Assembly (NCBI GenBank): GCA_004431415.1
Contig: QPMI01000008.1
Coordinates: forward strand, 1 to 64,000
DNA from: Cyanophora paradoxa
Taxonomy: Eukaryota > Glaucocystophyceae > Cyanophorales > Cyanophoraceae
Reading direction: 5' to 3'
DNA length: 64,000 bases
Every line of letters begins with the position of its first letter. The stretch's first letter is position 1. Of the stretch, positions 11,606 to 23,045 are shown piece by piece. Position numbers and translations under genes: made by a program. The notes under the pieces are model-generated. The model was given only the letters and a program-made list of their open reading frames with translations. It was not told the DNA's origin and searched no databases.

Positions 11606-13735
11606 GCGTTCAGGGAGGGGAACGCGCGCACCGTCGCCGGTCCAGGGTACGTCGTCAGGCAGGCGGAGAAAGGAAACCAGGGCGGGTACGCGGACGAGGC
11701 CGGACGGGGGCAGCGCGGCAAGGGAGGGGTACTCGACGAAGGGAGGGGGCCGAAGGCGGCGACGAGGCGGGCGGCGGCGGGGTCGGCGGGCGAGAGGGGC
11801 GCCGCGGCAGTCCGGGGGGTACAATGCAGGTGCGGCCGCCCCGCCGGGAGGTGAGGGTCCCTGCGCTTTCCCTCGGCGGGGGGCAGGGGAGGGGAGGGGA
11901 GGAAGCGGGCGGGCAGTACGCGCGCTCGGCACTGGAGGTACTGGAGCTCGACGAGGGTACCCGGGCACAGGAGGGGGAGAAGCCGAGCCACGCCCTCCTC
12001 CCACCTGCGCGCCGTCCGATGAGCATAGAGGGGGGGACACGGGAAGCGGGGGGAGGCAGGTGGAGGGGGGGCGGGGGGTACAGGTGGAGGCAGACGGGCC
12101 GGTCGGGGGTATCGGCGACGACCACAGTCACGCGGAGCCGCCTGCGGCGGCCGCTCTGGCCGGATGCCGGCGGAGGGGCCTGCGGCAGGCGCGGCGCGGC
12201 TGCGCAGGTCACCGGAGGGAAGGGCGAGGGGAGGGAAGGGACGGGGTACCGAGGACGCGGACGCGGACGTGGAGGAGGGTATCGGGCTGGAGGGCGGCCA
12301 GGGAGGGGGCGAAGTCGACGGGCCGCGGGGCGGCGGGCGGGGCGCGGGGGCCGGCGGCGGGCCGCAGGAGGGGCGCGTGGTGCTCGGCGGCCCACGTTGC
12401 AAGCCCGTCGACAACCTGCGAACGAAGTCAAGCCGGGAGGGCGCCCGGACATTCGACGACAACGAGCCTCGGGGTCAGGCGGCGGGTGCAGCGGCCGGCC
12501 GTACGGCTCCGGGGCTCGCTCGGGGCCCGTCCGCAGCCTCCGGAGGACCCTCGCGTCCGAGGCCCGACCTGCGGCCCGCGCTCGCCACGCGCTGAGGGGG
12601 TACACGGCACGAGCACGCGCCCACGTTGCCTGTGACCTGAGGGCGCGGGTCATGTGAGATCCGCCAGGCGCGGCGCCCCCGCCCCCCGCACCTGGCCCTG
12701 CCACTCCTTCAGAGCCACGCTGAAGACCTGGAGCACGTCGCCGGGCCACAGGCGCTGCGCCCAGGCCGCTCCCGCCCGCCAGAACGTCAGCTGCGGCGGC
12801 GCGGCGTCAGCGTGGCGCGCGCGGGGGGAACGGTCTCCCGGGGAACGGACGCGGAGGCGTTCGCCGGACCGGTCCGCGACGATGACGTTGGACGTGGAGA
12901 CGTGCTCCGAGCCGCAGAGGACCGCTTGCTCGGGAAGATCTGAGAGGAGCGTTCGCCCGGCGGACGGGCGGACGGGCGGGCGGTGGCGCGGGCGGCGGGC
13001 GGGAGCGCGGGTGGGGCGCGGGGCGTGCCTGCATGACCACACCGAGGACCGCGGCTTGCTCTCCCGCCCGCAGGTCCGCGAGCGTACGAGGCCGCTTCGC
13101 CGCCGGCGGCGTCGCCCCGCGGGCCCCACCGGCCGCTTCGCCCCGGCGGCGGCGCCGGGGCGCCGGGGGCGGAAGCGGGCCGGCCGGCGGGCCGAGCGGC
13201 TCCTCTCCGGCGTGGTGACGGTGCACGGCACGGCGGCGCGGGCCGCCGGGAGGCTGCAGCTGGACGCGCGGGCGGGCGGAGGCGCGGAGAGAGGCTCCGG
13301 CTCCGGCGGCGGGCCGGGCGGCGGCTCCGCCGGTGGCTCTGGTGCTGCTGCAGCAGCAGCGGCCGCTGCGGCGATGTCGTACTCCTCCAAAAGGCGGAGC
13401 GAGAGCTCCTGCAAGGCCTCGTACTCCTCCGCGTCGCTGTCGCGCGGCGGCGCCGCCTCCTGCTCCGCCGCACGGGCGGCGGCGGGCGACCGCGCCGGCG
13501 ACGGCAGCCGCCGCGCCGGCGAACTCTCTCGCGCAGGCGACGCCGGCAGCGAGCCGCCCGCTGCATCCGCTGGGCCGACGCCGGGCCGCGCGTGGGTTCC
13601 AGGATCGAGCGCTTTCGCGTCTCCCGCCTCGACCCCAGGATCGCCGGGGTGCTCGTCGTCGGGGAGAGACGGGTCCAGCTCCAGTTCGAGCTCGCCTGCG
13701 CCGCCCTGGTCGCCCTCGTCGGCTGCTCAGCTATC
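11606..13735 (-). pseudogene. OB-fold protein gene, copy 1 of a tandem duplication
   Basis: Direct-repeat partner of 15,337-17,230. On minus it encodes the same Ser/Pro/Glu-rich N-terminal part (ELSLRLLEEYD followed by poly-Ala). The same putative OB-fold strands follow: LADLRAGEQAAVLGVV, then VIVADRSGERLRVRS, then LTFWRAGAAWAQRLWPGDVL and VALKEWQGQVRG. The pattern of a D-x-S-G strand, a W-x-x-x-A helix and a GDVLQV strand is that of RPA-like single-strand DNA-binding OB folds. That assignment is by eye. At the position where copy 2 has its ATG, copy 1 has a different sequence, so the start is lost or moved. Introns cannot be placed with certainty. Copy 1 may be a pseudogene. Confidence 0.5.
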
Positions 13736-13749
13736 CCGAGCTCAAAGCG

Positions 13750-15330
13750 AGCCGAGCAATGAACGACCCGCTGGCCGCCCTCACCTGCGCCACCTACCTC
13801 CGCTGGGCGGCGAGTGACGCCGAGGTAACGGCGAGGTTGCAGAGGGGGGCACCCTAATTTCGCGGCGTCATCTCCGCTGCGAGTGAAGCCCCACGTGCAC
13901 GGCGAGCTGTCTCGTTGGTCTCAAGCACTCCTGGAAGATCTCTCAGCGCCGCGCGGCCCCCGCAGCCGCCCTGCTCTCCACAAACTTGTCCCCGTGCGAG
14001 CCCGCCGAGCCTCGTTGAGCCAGCCGAGTCTTCCCAGAAGCCAACTCCCCAAACACCAGGCCGCTGAACTTCTGCCCCCCGCGTGCTCCACATGCTTCGT
14101 GCCTCCGTTGCACTTGTCAACTGCAGCCGCGTGCACGTGGTGCGCTCACGGCTCGAGTTGAGAATGACGCCTTTGCACAACTTGGTCCCAAACGCATCGC
14201 ATCTGCACAGCCCGCATCTTCAACTGCAACCTTGCGTGACTGTGAGCTCCCCAATGCCCATTCCTGGCCTTCGAATTGAGTTTGCAAGCCTTTTTCCACG
14301 ATGTTTAATGTTAGCATGCAGATGGTGAAATCGTGGGCTCGTTGCGCAAGGCCCTCGCCTGCAAGGACCCAAATGAGCGAGCGCTTCTGGTGGCTGTGGT
14401 GCTCTTTATATCGATTGCCCGCTTCGGCCTTTTCGGGCGCGGTATGCTTAAACAGAACTCTGCAGTCTCTTGAACAAGTGGTTCACTTCTCCAACCGCGA
14501 GGTTCTGCAAGCAATCAGCAGCTCGAACTCTCAGCTGATGAACGAGGTGCGGTGCTTTCCACGCGTTGTGCGCGAGACACGGCTAAGCTCCGAAACCAGA
14601 TTGGCAAGACAAAGAATGAGATGGGGGAGATGCGGGTCGAGGTGAGATGTTTTGACCGCTTTGTGCAGATGAGGGACACGGCTAAGCTCTAAGCCAGATG
14701 GGAACGATGAAGAACGAGTTGGAGGGCCGGGTGAGATGCTTTGACCGCGTTGTTCGCGGGCGGGACACGGCTAATCAGCAAGCCAGATGGGAAACATGAA
14801 GAACGATGTGGAATGGATCTCCAGCGGATTCAAGGTTCGAGACTTGCTTTTATGCTCGTTTCGTCCAGTCCAAGCTGACGAGTGCATGCCAGATACTGCT
14901 TGGTGCAGTGACCTTGCTCGGCGTCGGCGCCATCGGCACGACTGCGCAGTCGTGCGTTTCTGTTCATTGCTTACTTTCTTTTTTTTGTCTTCTGAGTCGG
15001 TCGCGCATACAGCGTTCTCGATTGGATTCGCTCCTTAATGCGATCATAAGCTCTGCTCCACCCCTCTTTTCTTTCTTCTCCGCTTCGTGTTTTGGGAGCC
15101 TGGACAAAGTGACGAGATCTAGGCCTGCGAGCGCTCGTTCGAAGGACCGGAAGGTCTTGGAGCTTCTGGTGGGTAATGCAATGCACTGGACCTGCACTTG
15201 TGCAGTTGTATTGTAGCAAAATTTGCAATTGTGAGGTTGTATAGTAGCAAGGGATCTTGAGCTTGCATTCGATATTCGCAGCTTGTTTAGTATTCGGATC
15301 GAACATGCAATATAATTGCAATACATGAAC
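13750..15330. other. Spacer between the duplicated OB-fold genes, with a short tandem repeat
   Basis: Around 14,570-14,815 on plus, a roughly 90-100-bp unit is repeated about three times (ACACGGCTAA, CCAGATGGGAA, GGTGAGATG followed by TTTGACCGC). In one frame it encodes a heptad-like chain (AKLRNQIGKTKNEMGEM) suggestive of a decayed coiled-coil gene. A hydrophobic segment (ILLGAVTLLGVGAIGTTA) is encoded near 14,895-14,950. Frames are broken, so I make no gene call. Confidence 0.4.
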
Positions 15331-15599
15331 ATGCAGCGTTCAGGGAATTCGAAGGGGTACGAGCGCGCCGTCGCAAGATCACGGTACGTTCTCGGGCAGC
15401 TGCATGCAGGCGGATCCGGAGGAAGGATATGAGTCGCGGGCGGAAACACGGGCGAGGCCAGACGGGCGCAATGCGGCGAGGAGGGGTACTCGATGAAGGA
15501 AGGGGCCAGAGGGCGGCGAGGTGGGCGACGGCAAGGTCGATGGGCGAGAGAGCACGGGGAAGGGGGGACCGGTGGAGGTACAAGGCCCTTTCGGGGCTA

Positions 15600-17239
15600 T
15601 CGGCGACAATCTCAGTCACTGAGTCACACGGAGCCACTTACGGTGTCCGCTCTGGCCGGACTCCGGTGGATGGGCCTGCAGCGGGCTGCCAGGCGCGGTG
15701 CGGCTGCACGGGTCACGGGAGGGCAGGGGAATGGCAGGTGGAAGACGGGGAGAGGGGGGGGAGGGGAGGGGGGGTACCGAGGACGCGGACGCGGACGTGG
15801 AGGAGGGTATCGGGCTGGAGGGCGGCCAGGAGGGGGCAAATTCGACGGCGCCGCGGGCGGCGGGCGGGGGCGCGGGGGCCGGCGGCGGGCCGCAGGTGGG
15901 GCGCGTGGTGCTCGGCGGCCCACGTTGCAAGCCCGTCGACAATCTGCGAACGAAGTCAAGCCGGGAGGGCGCCCGGACGTTCGACGGCAACGAGCCTCAG
16001 GGTCAGGCGGCGGGTGCAGCGGCCGGCCGTACGGCTCCGGGGCTCGCTCGGGGCCCGTCCGGAGCCTCCTTAGGACCGCGCGTCCGAGGCCCGACCTGCC
16101 GCCCGCGCTCGCCACGCGCGCGGGCGCGCCGCGGTGAGGGGGGTACATGACACGAGCACGCGCCCACGTTGCCTGTGACCTGAGGGCACGGGTCAGGTGA
16201 GATCCGCCAGGCGCGGCGCCCCCGCCCCCCGCACCTGGCCCTGCCACTCCTTCAGAGCCACGCTGAAGACCTGGAGCACGTCGCCGGGCCACAGGCGCTG
16301 CGCCCAGGCCGCTCCCGCCCGCCAGAACGTCAGCTGCGGCGGGCGCGGCGTCGGCTTGCAATTGGCGCGGGGGGAACGGTCTCCCGGGGGAACGGACGTG
16401 GAGGCGTTCGCCCGACCGGTCCGCCACGATGACGTTCGACGTGGAGATGTGCTCCGAGCCGCAGAGGACCGCTTGCTCGGGGAAGATCTGAGAGGAGCGT
16501 TCGCCCGGCGGGCGGGCGGGGGCGGGCGTGGGGCGTGCCTGCATGACCACCCCGAGGACCTCGGCTTGCTCCCCCGCCCGCAGGTCCGCGAGCGTACGAG
16601 GCCGCTTCGCCGGCGGCGGCGGCGCCCCCGCGGGCCCCGCGGGCCGTTTCGCCCCGGCGGCGGCGGCGCCGGGTGTGGAAGCGGGGCCGCCGGCGGGCCC
16701 GAGCGGCTCCTCTCCGGCGTTGCGACGGTGCACGGCACGGTGGCGCGGGCCGCCGAGAGGCTGCAGCTGGACGCGCGGGCGGGCGGAGGCGCGGAGAGAG
16801 GCTCCGGCTCCGGCGGCGGGCCGGGCGGCGGCTCCGCCGGTGGCTCTGGTGCTGCTGCAGCAGCAGCGGCCGCTGCGGCGAGGTCGTACTCCTCCAAAAG
16901 GCGGAGCGAGAGCTCCTGCAAGGCCTCGTACTCCTCCGCGTCGCTGTCGCGCGGCGGCGCCGCCTCCTGCTCCGCCGCACGGGCGGCGGCGGGCGACCGC
17001 GCCGGCGACGGCAGCCGCCGCGCCGGCGAACTCTCTCGCGCAGGCGACGCCGGCAGCGAGCCGCCCGCTGCATCCGCTGGGCCGATGCAGGGCCGCGCGT
17101 GGGTTCCAGGATCGAGCGCTTTCGCGTCTCCCGTCTCGACGCCAGGATCGCCGGGGTGCTCGTCGTCGGGGAGCGACGGGTCCAGCTCCAGTTCGAGCTC
17201 GCCCGCGCCGCCCTGGTCGCCATCGTCGGCTGGCGCCAT
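15600..17239 (-). CDS. OB-fold (RPA-like) protein gene, copy 2
   Basis: The ATG at 17,237-17,239 opens a frame rich in Asp/Glu/Pro (MAPADDGDQGG) and then ELSLRLLEEYD with poly-Ala. A different frame downstream encodes KRPRTLADLRAGEQAEVLGV (about 16,545-16,610). After a likely short intron come VIVADRSGERLHVRS, then LTFWRAGAAWAQRLWPGDVL and ALKEWQGQVRG (to about 16,220). These match the strand-helix-strand pattern of nucleic-acid-binding OB folds such as those of RPA70. This is by eye, not by search. Further exons appear to lie in 15,600-16,190. The frame change after the poly-Ala part needs either an intron or a frameshift, so I am unsure the gene is intact. Copy 1 lies 3.6 kb away in the same orientation. 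Confidence 0.45.
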
Positions 17240-18004
17240 CCGATGATCCTCTCCTCTGCCCGAGCTCGAGCTCAAACCGAGACGCGTTGTAGATCGCTCG
17301 CTGGCCGCCCTGAGCCGCGCCAAGCCATCTTTCCGATCAATAGTAGCCTGCGCTCGCCAGCGAACCTGGCGAGCCGTGAACGTGAACCTGGGGGGGAAGA
17401 GGAACAGGGGGCACACCAATTCCGCTTGCATCGTCTCCGCTGCGGTCGATCCAGCACGGCGCGGGCGTCTCCTTGGTTCTACGCGCTTCAGCGGTGTCCC
17501 TTGCGAATTTGCGCGCCAACAGTTTCGCGCCGCAGGCGCCGGCTGGCCCAGCGCGCGCGGCAGCCTTCCAATGGGCGCTGGTTTCGGCCACAGCGCCGTG
17601 GCAGCGCTCCCGGACCAGGGCTTCGGCCAACACGCGTTTCTCGGGTTCGGCCTTGTGAAGAACCGCGTGAGCGTCGACGACCTCGTGGACCTCACACGAA
17701 CGCTCGATGGTATGCTTTGCGCGCGAACAAGGCTGCGCGTACGCGCGCTCGTGCTGACCGCCGGTGCAGCTGGAGACGTCGTGCTGCAGAGCTGGTACGA
17801 CAGCACCGATGCCATGGCTGCGCAGCGTTCCCGCTGGACGTGCGCGCCGGGCCCGGTTCCTCTTCCTCGTTGCTTTCTCAGCGCTAGCCGGGGGCTGTGC
17901 TCGAGCTGACCCCGCGTCCTGCAGGCACGTCGCCCTCGTGTACAAGCGCGATGGCGTGCACTGCCGATCCATCGACAAGTGTAGGTTGCCGAAACCTTCT
18001 CCGG
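17240..18004. other. Region without recognisable gene
   Basis: Moderately GC-rich. Several open frames exist on both strands but none shows a domain. The edge near 17,990 (GGTTGCCGAAACCTTCTCC) is similar, in inverted orientation, to sequence at about 27,060-27,090 that borders the second minisatellite. Confidence 0.35.
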
Positions 18005-18200
18005 TGCAATCTGGTGCAATCTGTGTCGACCTGTGTCCACCTGTGTCCACCTGTGCCTACCCATGTAAACCTGTGCCTACCCATGTCCGCCTGTGTTTAC
18101 CCATGTCCGCGTGTGTGTACCCATGTTCCCTGTGTTTACCCATGCAAACCTGCGTTTACCCATGTAGGCCTGTGTTTCACCGTGCCACCCTGTGTGTTCT
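18005..18200 (+). repeat. 10-bp-period minisatellite (CCTGTGNNTA / CCCATGNNNN)
   Basis: Degenerate alternation of CCTGTG and ACCCATG words every 10 bases over about 190 bp. A related array in the same orientation lies at 26,815-27,060, on the other side of the large inverted repeat. Confidence 0.75.
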
Positions 18201-18498
18201 GTGCAACCGGTACCGGTACCCTGTGTAAATCGGTAAAAAACTCGATTTTAGTAATTAAAGTTAACTCATTTTTTGGTGAATTACCGGCCACAGTAAAAAT
18301 TAATTAAAGTTAACTCAAAATTATCTCAACTTCGTGAAATTAATTGCGCATGCCGGCCGGCCGCGGCCCGGACCATGGCCAGGCCGGGGCGCCGGCGCCG
18401 ACGCCGGCGCCGGCCGCGGCCCGGGGGCACTCTCCAGCTGGGGATGCGCATGTGCAGGCCTAGGAAGCCCCGGCAGGGCCGCTGCTCTCCAAAGCTCC

Positions 18499-21400
18499 CA
18501 CCACTATATACAGAAAGCAGTCATACGTATACAGAAAACGCATTGCCAGCGAAAAATGCATGCGCGCGCAGCTGCAGGCAGCGCAGCCCTATCAATAGCT
18601 AGCACCGAGAGAACAAGTTGCAGCTGCTGCCCCCTCCCTCTGAGCCATACTCCCGAAATCAGCGAGCTCCTGACCCGCCGCCCGGCTAGCAGCACGATCG
18701 CTGGTCGCTGCGAGCACGCGAGTGTCAAAAACGAGCTGTGCGCCTCTGCAAGTGAAGGGAGCAGCGCTAGCAGACCGGATCAGACGTGAAGCGACGCAAC
18801 CCGCACAAGGTCATGCGGCACCTCGCGGCGCTCGTTGCGCTGTGCGCAACGCGGTCACCTGCACCGGACGTTCGAACAGAAAGAGATAACGTTGGCATGC
18901 GCGCGCGCGGCTGTGCACCTCGGCAAAGAGAAGCGGCTGAAGGGCGGAGTGACAGTGACAGCGGCGCCATCTCCGCCCGTAGCCGAGGGCGAGGACGAGG
19001 CGCTCGCTGCGCTCGGAGCGTCAAGCGAAAGAAGAGAAGAACGCGCGCCTGCGAAAAGACCGCACCCGTCCGAGCTCCCGCCGCAAGAAGTGCGAGATGC
19101 CAGCCGCGCGTGAACGGCACCCGCTGCGCTGCGCGCGTCACCGGTGTCAGAACAAGATCAAGGCGAGAGTAGCGGATCGGAAACAAGAGCGAGCACCTGG
19201 CCTGCGGGAGAAGGAGCCAGGCGGGCTGCGAGTGATGGAAGAGACAGAACCCGGAACCGGGCGAAGCGCGCCGTGTTAGCGAGGCTCGTGCGTTAGCATC
19301 GTCCGCGAGCTTTCTTGGCCAGCGGGACCGCTTCCCGCCTGGCCGCCAAGAGCGCCACCGAGCAAGTCGCGGCCGCCACTTGGCCGTGCTCGCGGGGCTC
19401 GGTCGTGCGTGTTCCCTGACCTGCAAGCGGGATGAGCGATTGGAGCAAACAGACGGAAACCAGAAACACCTTGCTTCGCATCGGCAGCGTCCTCTCCTTT
19501 CTGCGCGGGCCTGTCAAAGGAACAGAAGCTGGCCGGCGGTGGCCGGGCAACGAGTAGAGATTAAGGGCGAAAGGAGGTCGACATCGAAGCGTTCGAGAGC
19601 ATTCGCGGCCGCGGCCGAACCCAGCAGCAGGGGCAGCGACAGTCTGCGTTTGAAATCAGACCCAGCACGAGCTGGGCGAGAGCCTTGAGGCGCAAGAGGT
19701 GGCTTCAAGCATCGTTCGATCTCAAAGCGGCCGCGTTCACTGCAGCAACAGCACCGCTGCTCGGCCTGTTCGCAGAGTCAGGGAGTCCGGCTGCGCGGCG
19801 AAGCCCAGAACCGACGCACCGAGCCGCCGTGCTGCCAGGACTTGCAGCTGTCTGGCAAGGCCGTCTGCCGCCGCGAGGGCCAGCCGCCGCAGTCACCGGT
19901 CACGGCGGTCAGCAAGTTTGGGGTACGACAACGAATTCCCTTGGCCGGAGACCGCTAGGCATAGGCCTAGGTCTGGTCATGTGCGTTCCTCGCTTCGATC
20001 CGCCTTCCAATGCATCAAACCCTCTCTATAAGGAGCAGTTCATGACGTGGCACGCATTGCTGGTGCTCGTGCAGCTTAATGAGTCACAGGCCCCCCCCTT
20101 GGCAAAAAAAGGTTCTAGCGCCTAATGGCTTTAGATCTAAACTCGGATTGTTTCAAAATCAGAGAGAGGACCCTCGAAAGCTTTGACGACTTCATTTTGA
20201 CGGTAATCAGCAATTCCGGGAATGACTTCTTTCAGTGCTGAAGAGAAGATGAGCTGTTCATCAAGTCACCAGACTGTGCTCATCATGCCATGATGTGCTC
20301 AGTGAGACACAAGAAGGTGCACCGACGTTCCGGGAATTGGCAGACCGGACAAAAATTTTATTCCTGTAATCTGGAAGTTAAGGGCTTTCTAAAGAGGTAT
20401 TTAGCGTGTCTTGAGTCGATGCTGGCGACCCGTGAGAGCATGGCATGTTTCAACCATGGCCCCTGCAATATCTCAGCGAAAACTCGTATTCGGCCTTCCA
20501 AAAGCGGCATCATATCACTCTTATAATCAATACCTTAATTTAGGAGTGCTTGAGATCATATGGATGCGATCCTGCAGAGACTAATTTGGTCATTTTCACT
20601 TCTTTGCCCCCCCTGGATTTCAGCCACAAGAGAGTGCGTCCAGAGGGTCTAGAGTCACAGCTTAGTGTTCAAACAATTATTAGATGCCTGAATACAATTA
20701 AACCAAGCATTCGCTTCACTGTTCGCACCTGTAGCAGCCCGAAATGCATTTTTCAAGGATACTCGAGGATAATGGCAGGTATTCCCCCCCCCCCTCTTTT
20801 TTTACGAACGAGCCCCAGCGGTGCCAGCTGCTGCGCTCGCGCCCTTGGCCTCAAGTACGCTCGGCTGGCTGCAGCTGCAGAGTCTGCAGCTCCTCAGCTT
20901 CCCGCTCCAGCTCCCGTCGAGCTCGGGCCAGATGCGCTTCGCACCACGCAGACTTGGCGGCCGCTCGCGGCACGCAGCGCGCGGCTATTTCGCCAGCCAG
21001 ATGGTGTTGCCGCAGGACTGGCCTCCGCCTCGACTGCATCCGCGCGCCCCGCGCGCCGACTTGCTTGTTCCCAACCGCCCGTCTTCGCCGTGCTCGCCAA
21101 GTTCTTTGCCTACCTGTCTGGATACTCGCCGTACGTCTCACTCACGCCGGCATCGCCGTCTCTGACCAGCGGCCTGTTAGGAGCGTTCATGATCAACGCG
21201 TCGACGGTTGGGTGGCACGCTGGCCGCCGCTGACTTCGAGCTCTCGCACGCTTCCGTGCGCGAAGCGTTCCTCTAAGATGCGCCCGCATTGCATGTGGGT
21301 CTGGACTCGCCGGGCGCTGCGTGCGCGCGGACCGACGCCAAACTCCCGATTGGCGGCCGCCTCGGGTGCGCCCCCCAAGCATAGCTTGGGGCCAGCGGCG

Positions 21401-22243
21401 CGCGAATGCGTAGCTGACGATGCGCAGGATGCGACACGGCGCGGCCTTCGGCGGCGCGGCTCGCCGCACGGGGCAGCAGCGGACGGCGGCGGCACGGCTC
21501 GCGGGACGGGCAGAGGCGCGGCGGGCGGCGGGGTGGCTCGCGGAACGGGGCGGCGGCGCAGCGGGCGGCGGGGCGGCTCGCGGGACGTGGCGGAGGCGCG
21601 GCGGGCGGAGGCGGATGGGCGGGGTGGAGGCTCGGCGGTCGGCGGCGCGGCTCTGAGGGCGGGGCGGAGGCCCCCCAGGTGGCGGCGCCGCTCTCCGGTG
21701 TGGCTCTTTAACCCCCCCCCCCCCCCCCCGCCCCCCTCCTCCGGTCGTACTGGTCGTACCCCCACCCTTTCCGACCGCTGCTGATTCCGTACCCGCCAGA
21801 CTCACCGCGGGGTCGTCTACCCCGCCGGGCACCGCGCCGGCCAAGGCGGCACCTCCCGCCCCGCCGGCGGTGGGGCCAAGGCGAGCCCCCTCTCCCCGCT
21901 GGCCTCGTCGACGGTGGCGGCGCTGGCGGCGGCGGCCGTGGCGGCGGCGGCGGTCGGGCGGCGGCCCTCGCTGCAGGGGCAGGACCTCAGCGCGCCGGCC
22001 CTGGGCCCCCGGCGCCCCTCGCTGGGCGTCGAGATCCCGCCCTCGGCAGCGGGGCCCCTGAGCCCGCGGGCGCCCGCGCAGCCGCCGCCGGCCTCGCCGT
22101 TCCTGCACCGCCCGCACCACTCCCCGAGCCTCACGGGCTCCGCCGCCCCCTCCCCGCCCCCTCCCCACCCGACGCCTCCCCGACCTCCCGCCCCGCGCTC
22201 CCCTCGCCCTAGCTCCCCTCGCCCCTCGCCGCCGCCAACCCCT
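18499..22243 (+). repeat. Large inverted repeat, left arm (about 3,745 bp)
   Basis: This arm is the reverse complement of 22,501-26,245, with the same arm length to within a few bases. The arms are highly similar but not identical. For example, the right arm has 8 extra bases (CACTGAGT) near 24,500 and another 8 near 24,535, plus point differences. No recognised protein is encoded. One frame inside (about 21,880-22,140) gives a Ser/Pro/Ala-rich product. The arm contains G/C homopolymers near 21,713-21,730. Confidence 0.9.
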
Positions 22244-22500
22244 TCAGCCCCGGCGGCCTGGTGCGGCCGTCAGCCCGTGGCCCGCCTCGGCCGCCGTCGT
22301 GCACGCCCCGGTCCCGCCCCCGCCCCCGCCCCGCCGCCCCGCCCTGCCGGCGGCCGCGAGGCCCGTGAGAGGAGGCAATTAGCCGCGGGCCCGGCGGCAG
22401 CCTTGTCGCTCAACTCGCGATGCGTTTTCGAATACTAATATTAATCAAATTCCTGAGCAATGTTCATCACAGTTTAATTTTGTAGGGGCTGAAGGCCGCC
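22244..22500. other. Spacer of the inverted repeat
   Basis: About 257 bp of non-palindromic sequence between the arms. Its left half is GC-rich and looks like continuation of the left-arm low-complexity frame. Its right half (about 22,425-22,490) is AT-rich. Confidence 0.7.
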
Positions 22501-23014
22501 GGGGTTGGCGGCGGCGAGGGGCGAGGGGAGCTAGGGGCGAGGGGAGCGCGGGGCGGGAGGTCGGGGAGGCGTCGGGTGGGGAGGGGGCGGGGAGGGGGCG
22601 GCGGAGCCCGTGAGGCTCGGGAGTGGTGCGGGCGGTGCAGGAACGGCGAGGCCGGCGGCGGCTGCGCGGGCGCCCGCGGGCTCAGGGGCCCCGCTGCCGA
22701 GGGCGGGATCTCGACGCCCAGCGAGGGGCGCCGGGGGCCCAGGGCCGGCGCGCTGAGGTCCTGCCCCTGCAGCGAGGGCCGCCGCCGACCGCCGCCGCCG
22801 CCACGGCCGCCGCCGCCAGCGCCGCCACCGTCGACGAGGCCAGCGGGGAGAGGGGGCTCGCCTTGGCCCCACCGCCGGCGGGGCGGGAGGTGCCGCCTTG
22901 GCCGGCGCGGTGCCCGGCGGGGTAGACGACCCCGCGGTGAGTCTGGCGGGTACGGAATCAGCAGCGGTCGGAAAGGGTGGGGGTACGACCAGGGGCGGTC
23001 GGAGGAGGGGGGGC

Positions 23015-23045
<31 letters not shown>

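Noticed and set aside
11458-12657. Long plus-strand ORFs of about 390-400 residues
   Set aside because: Arg/Gly-rich products antisense to the OB-fold exons, as expected from GC-rich sequence; no domain.
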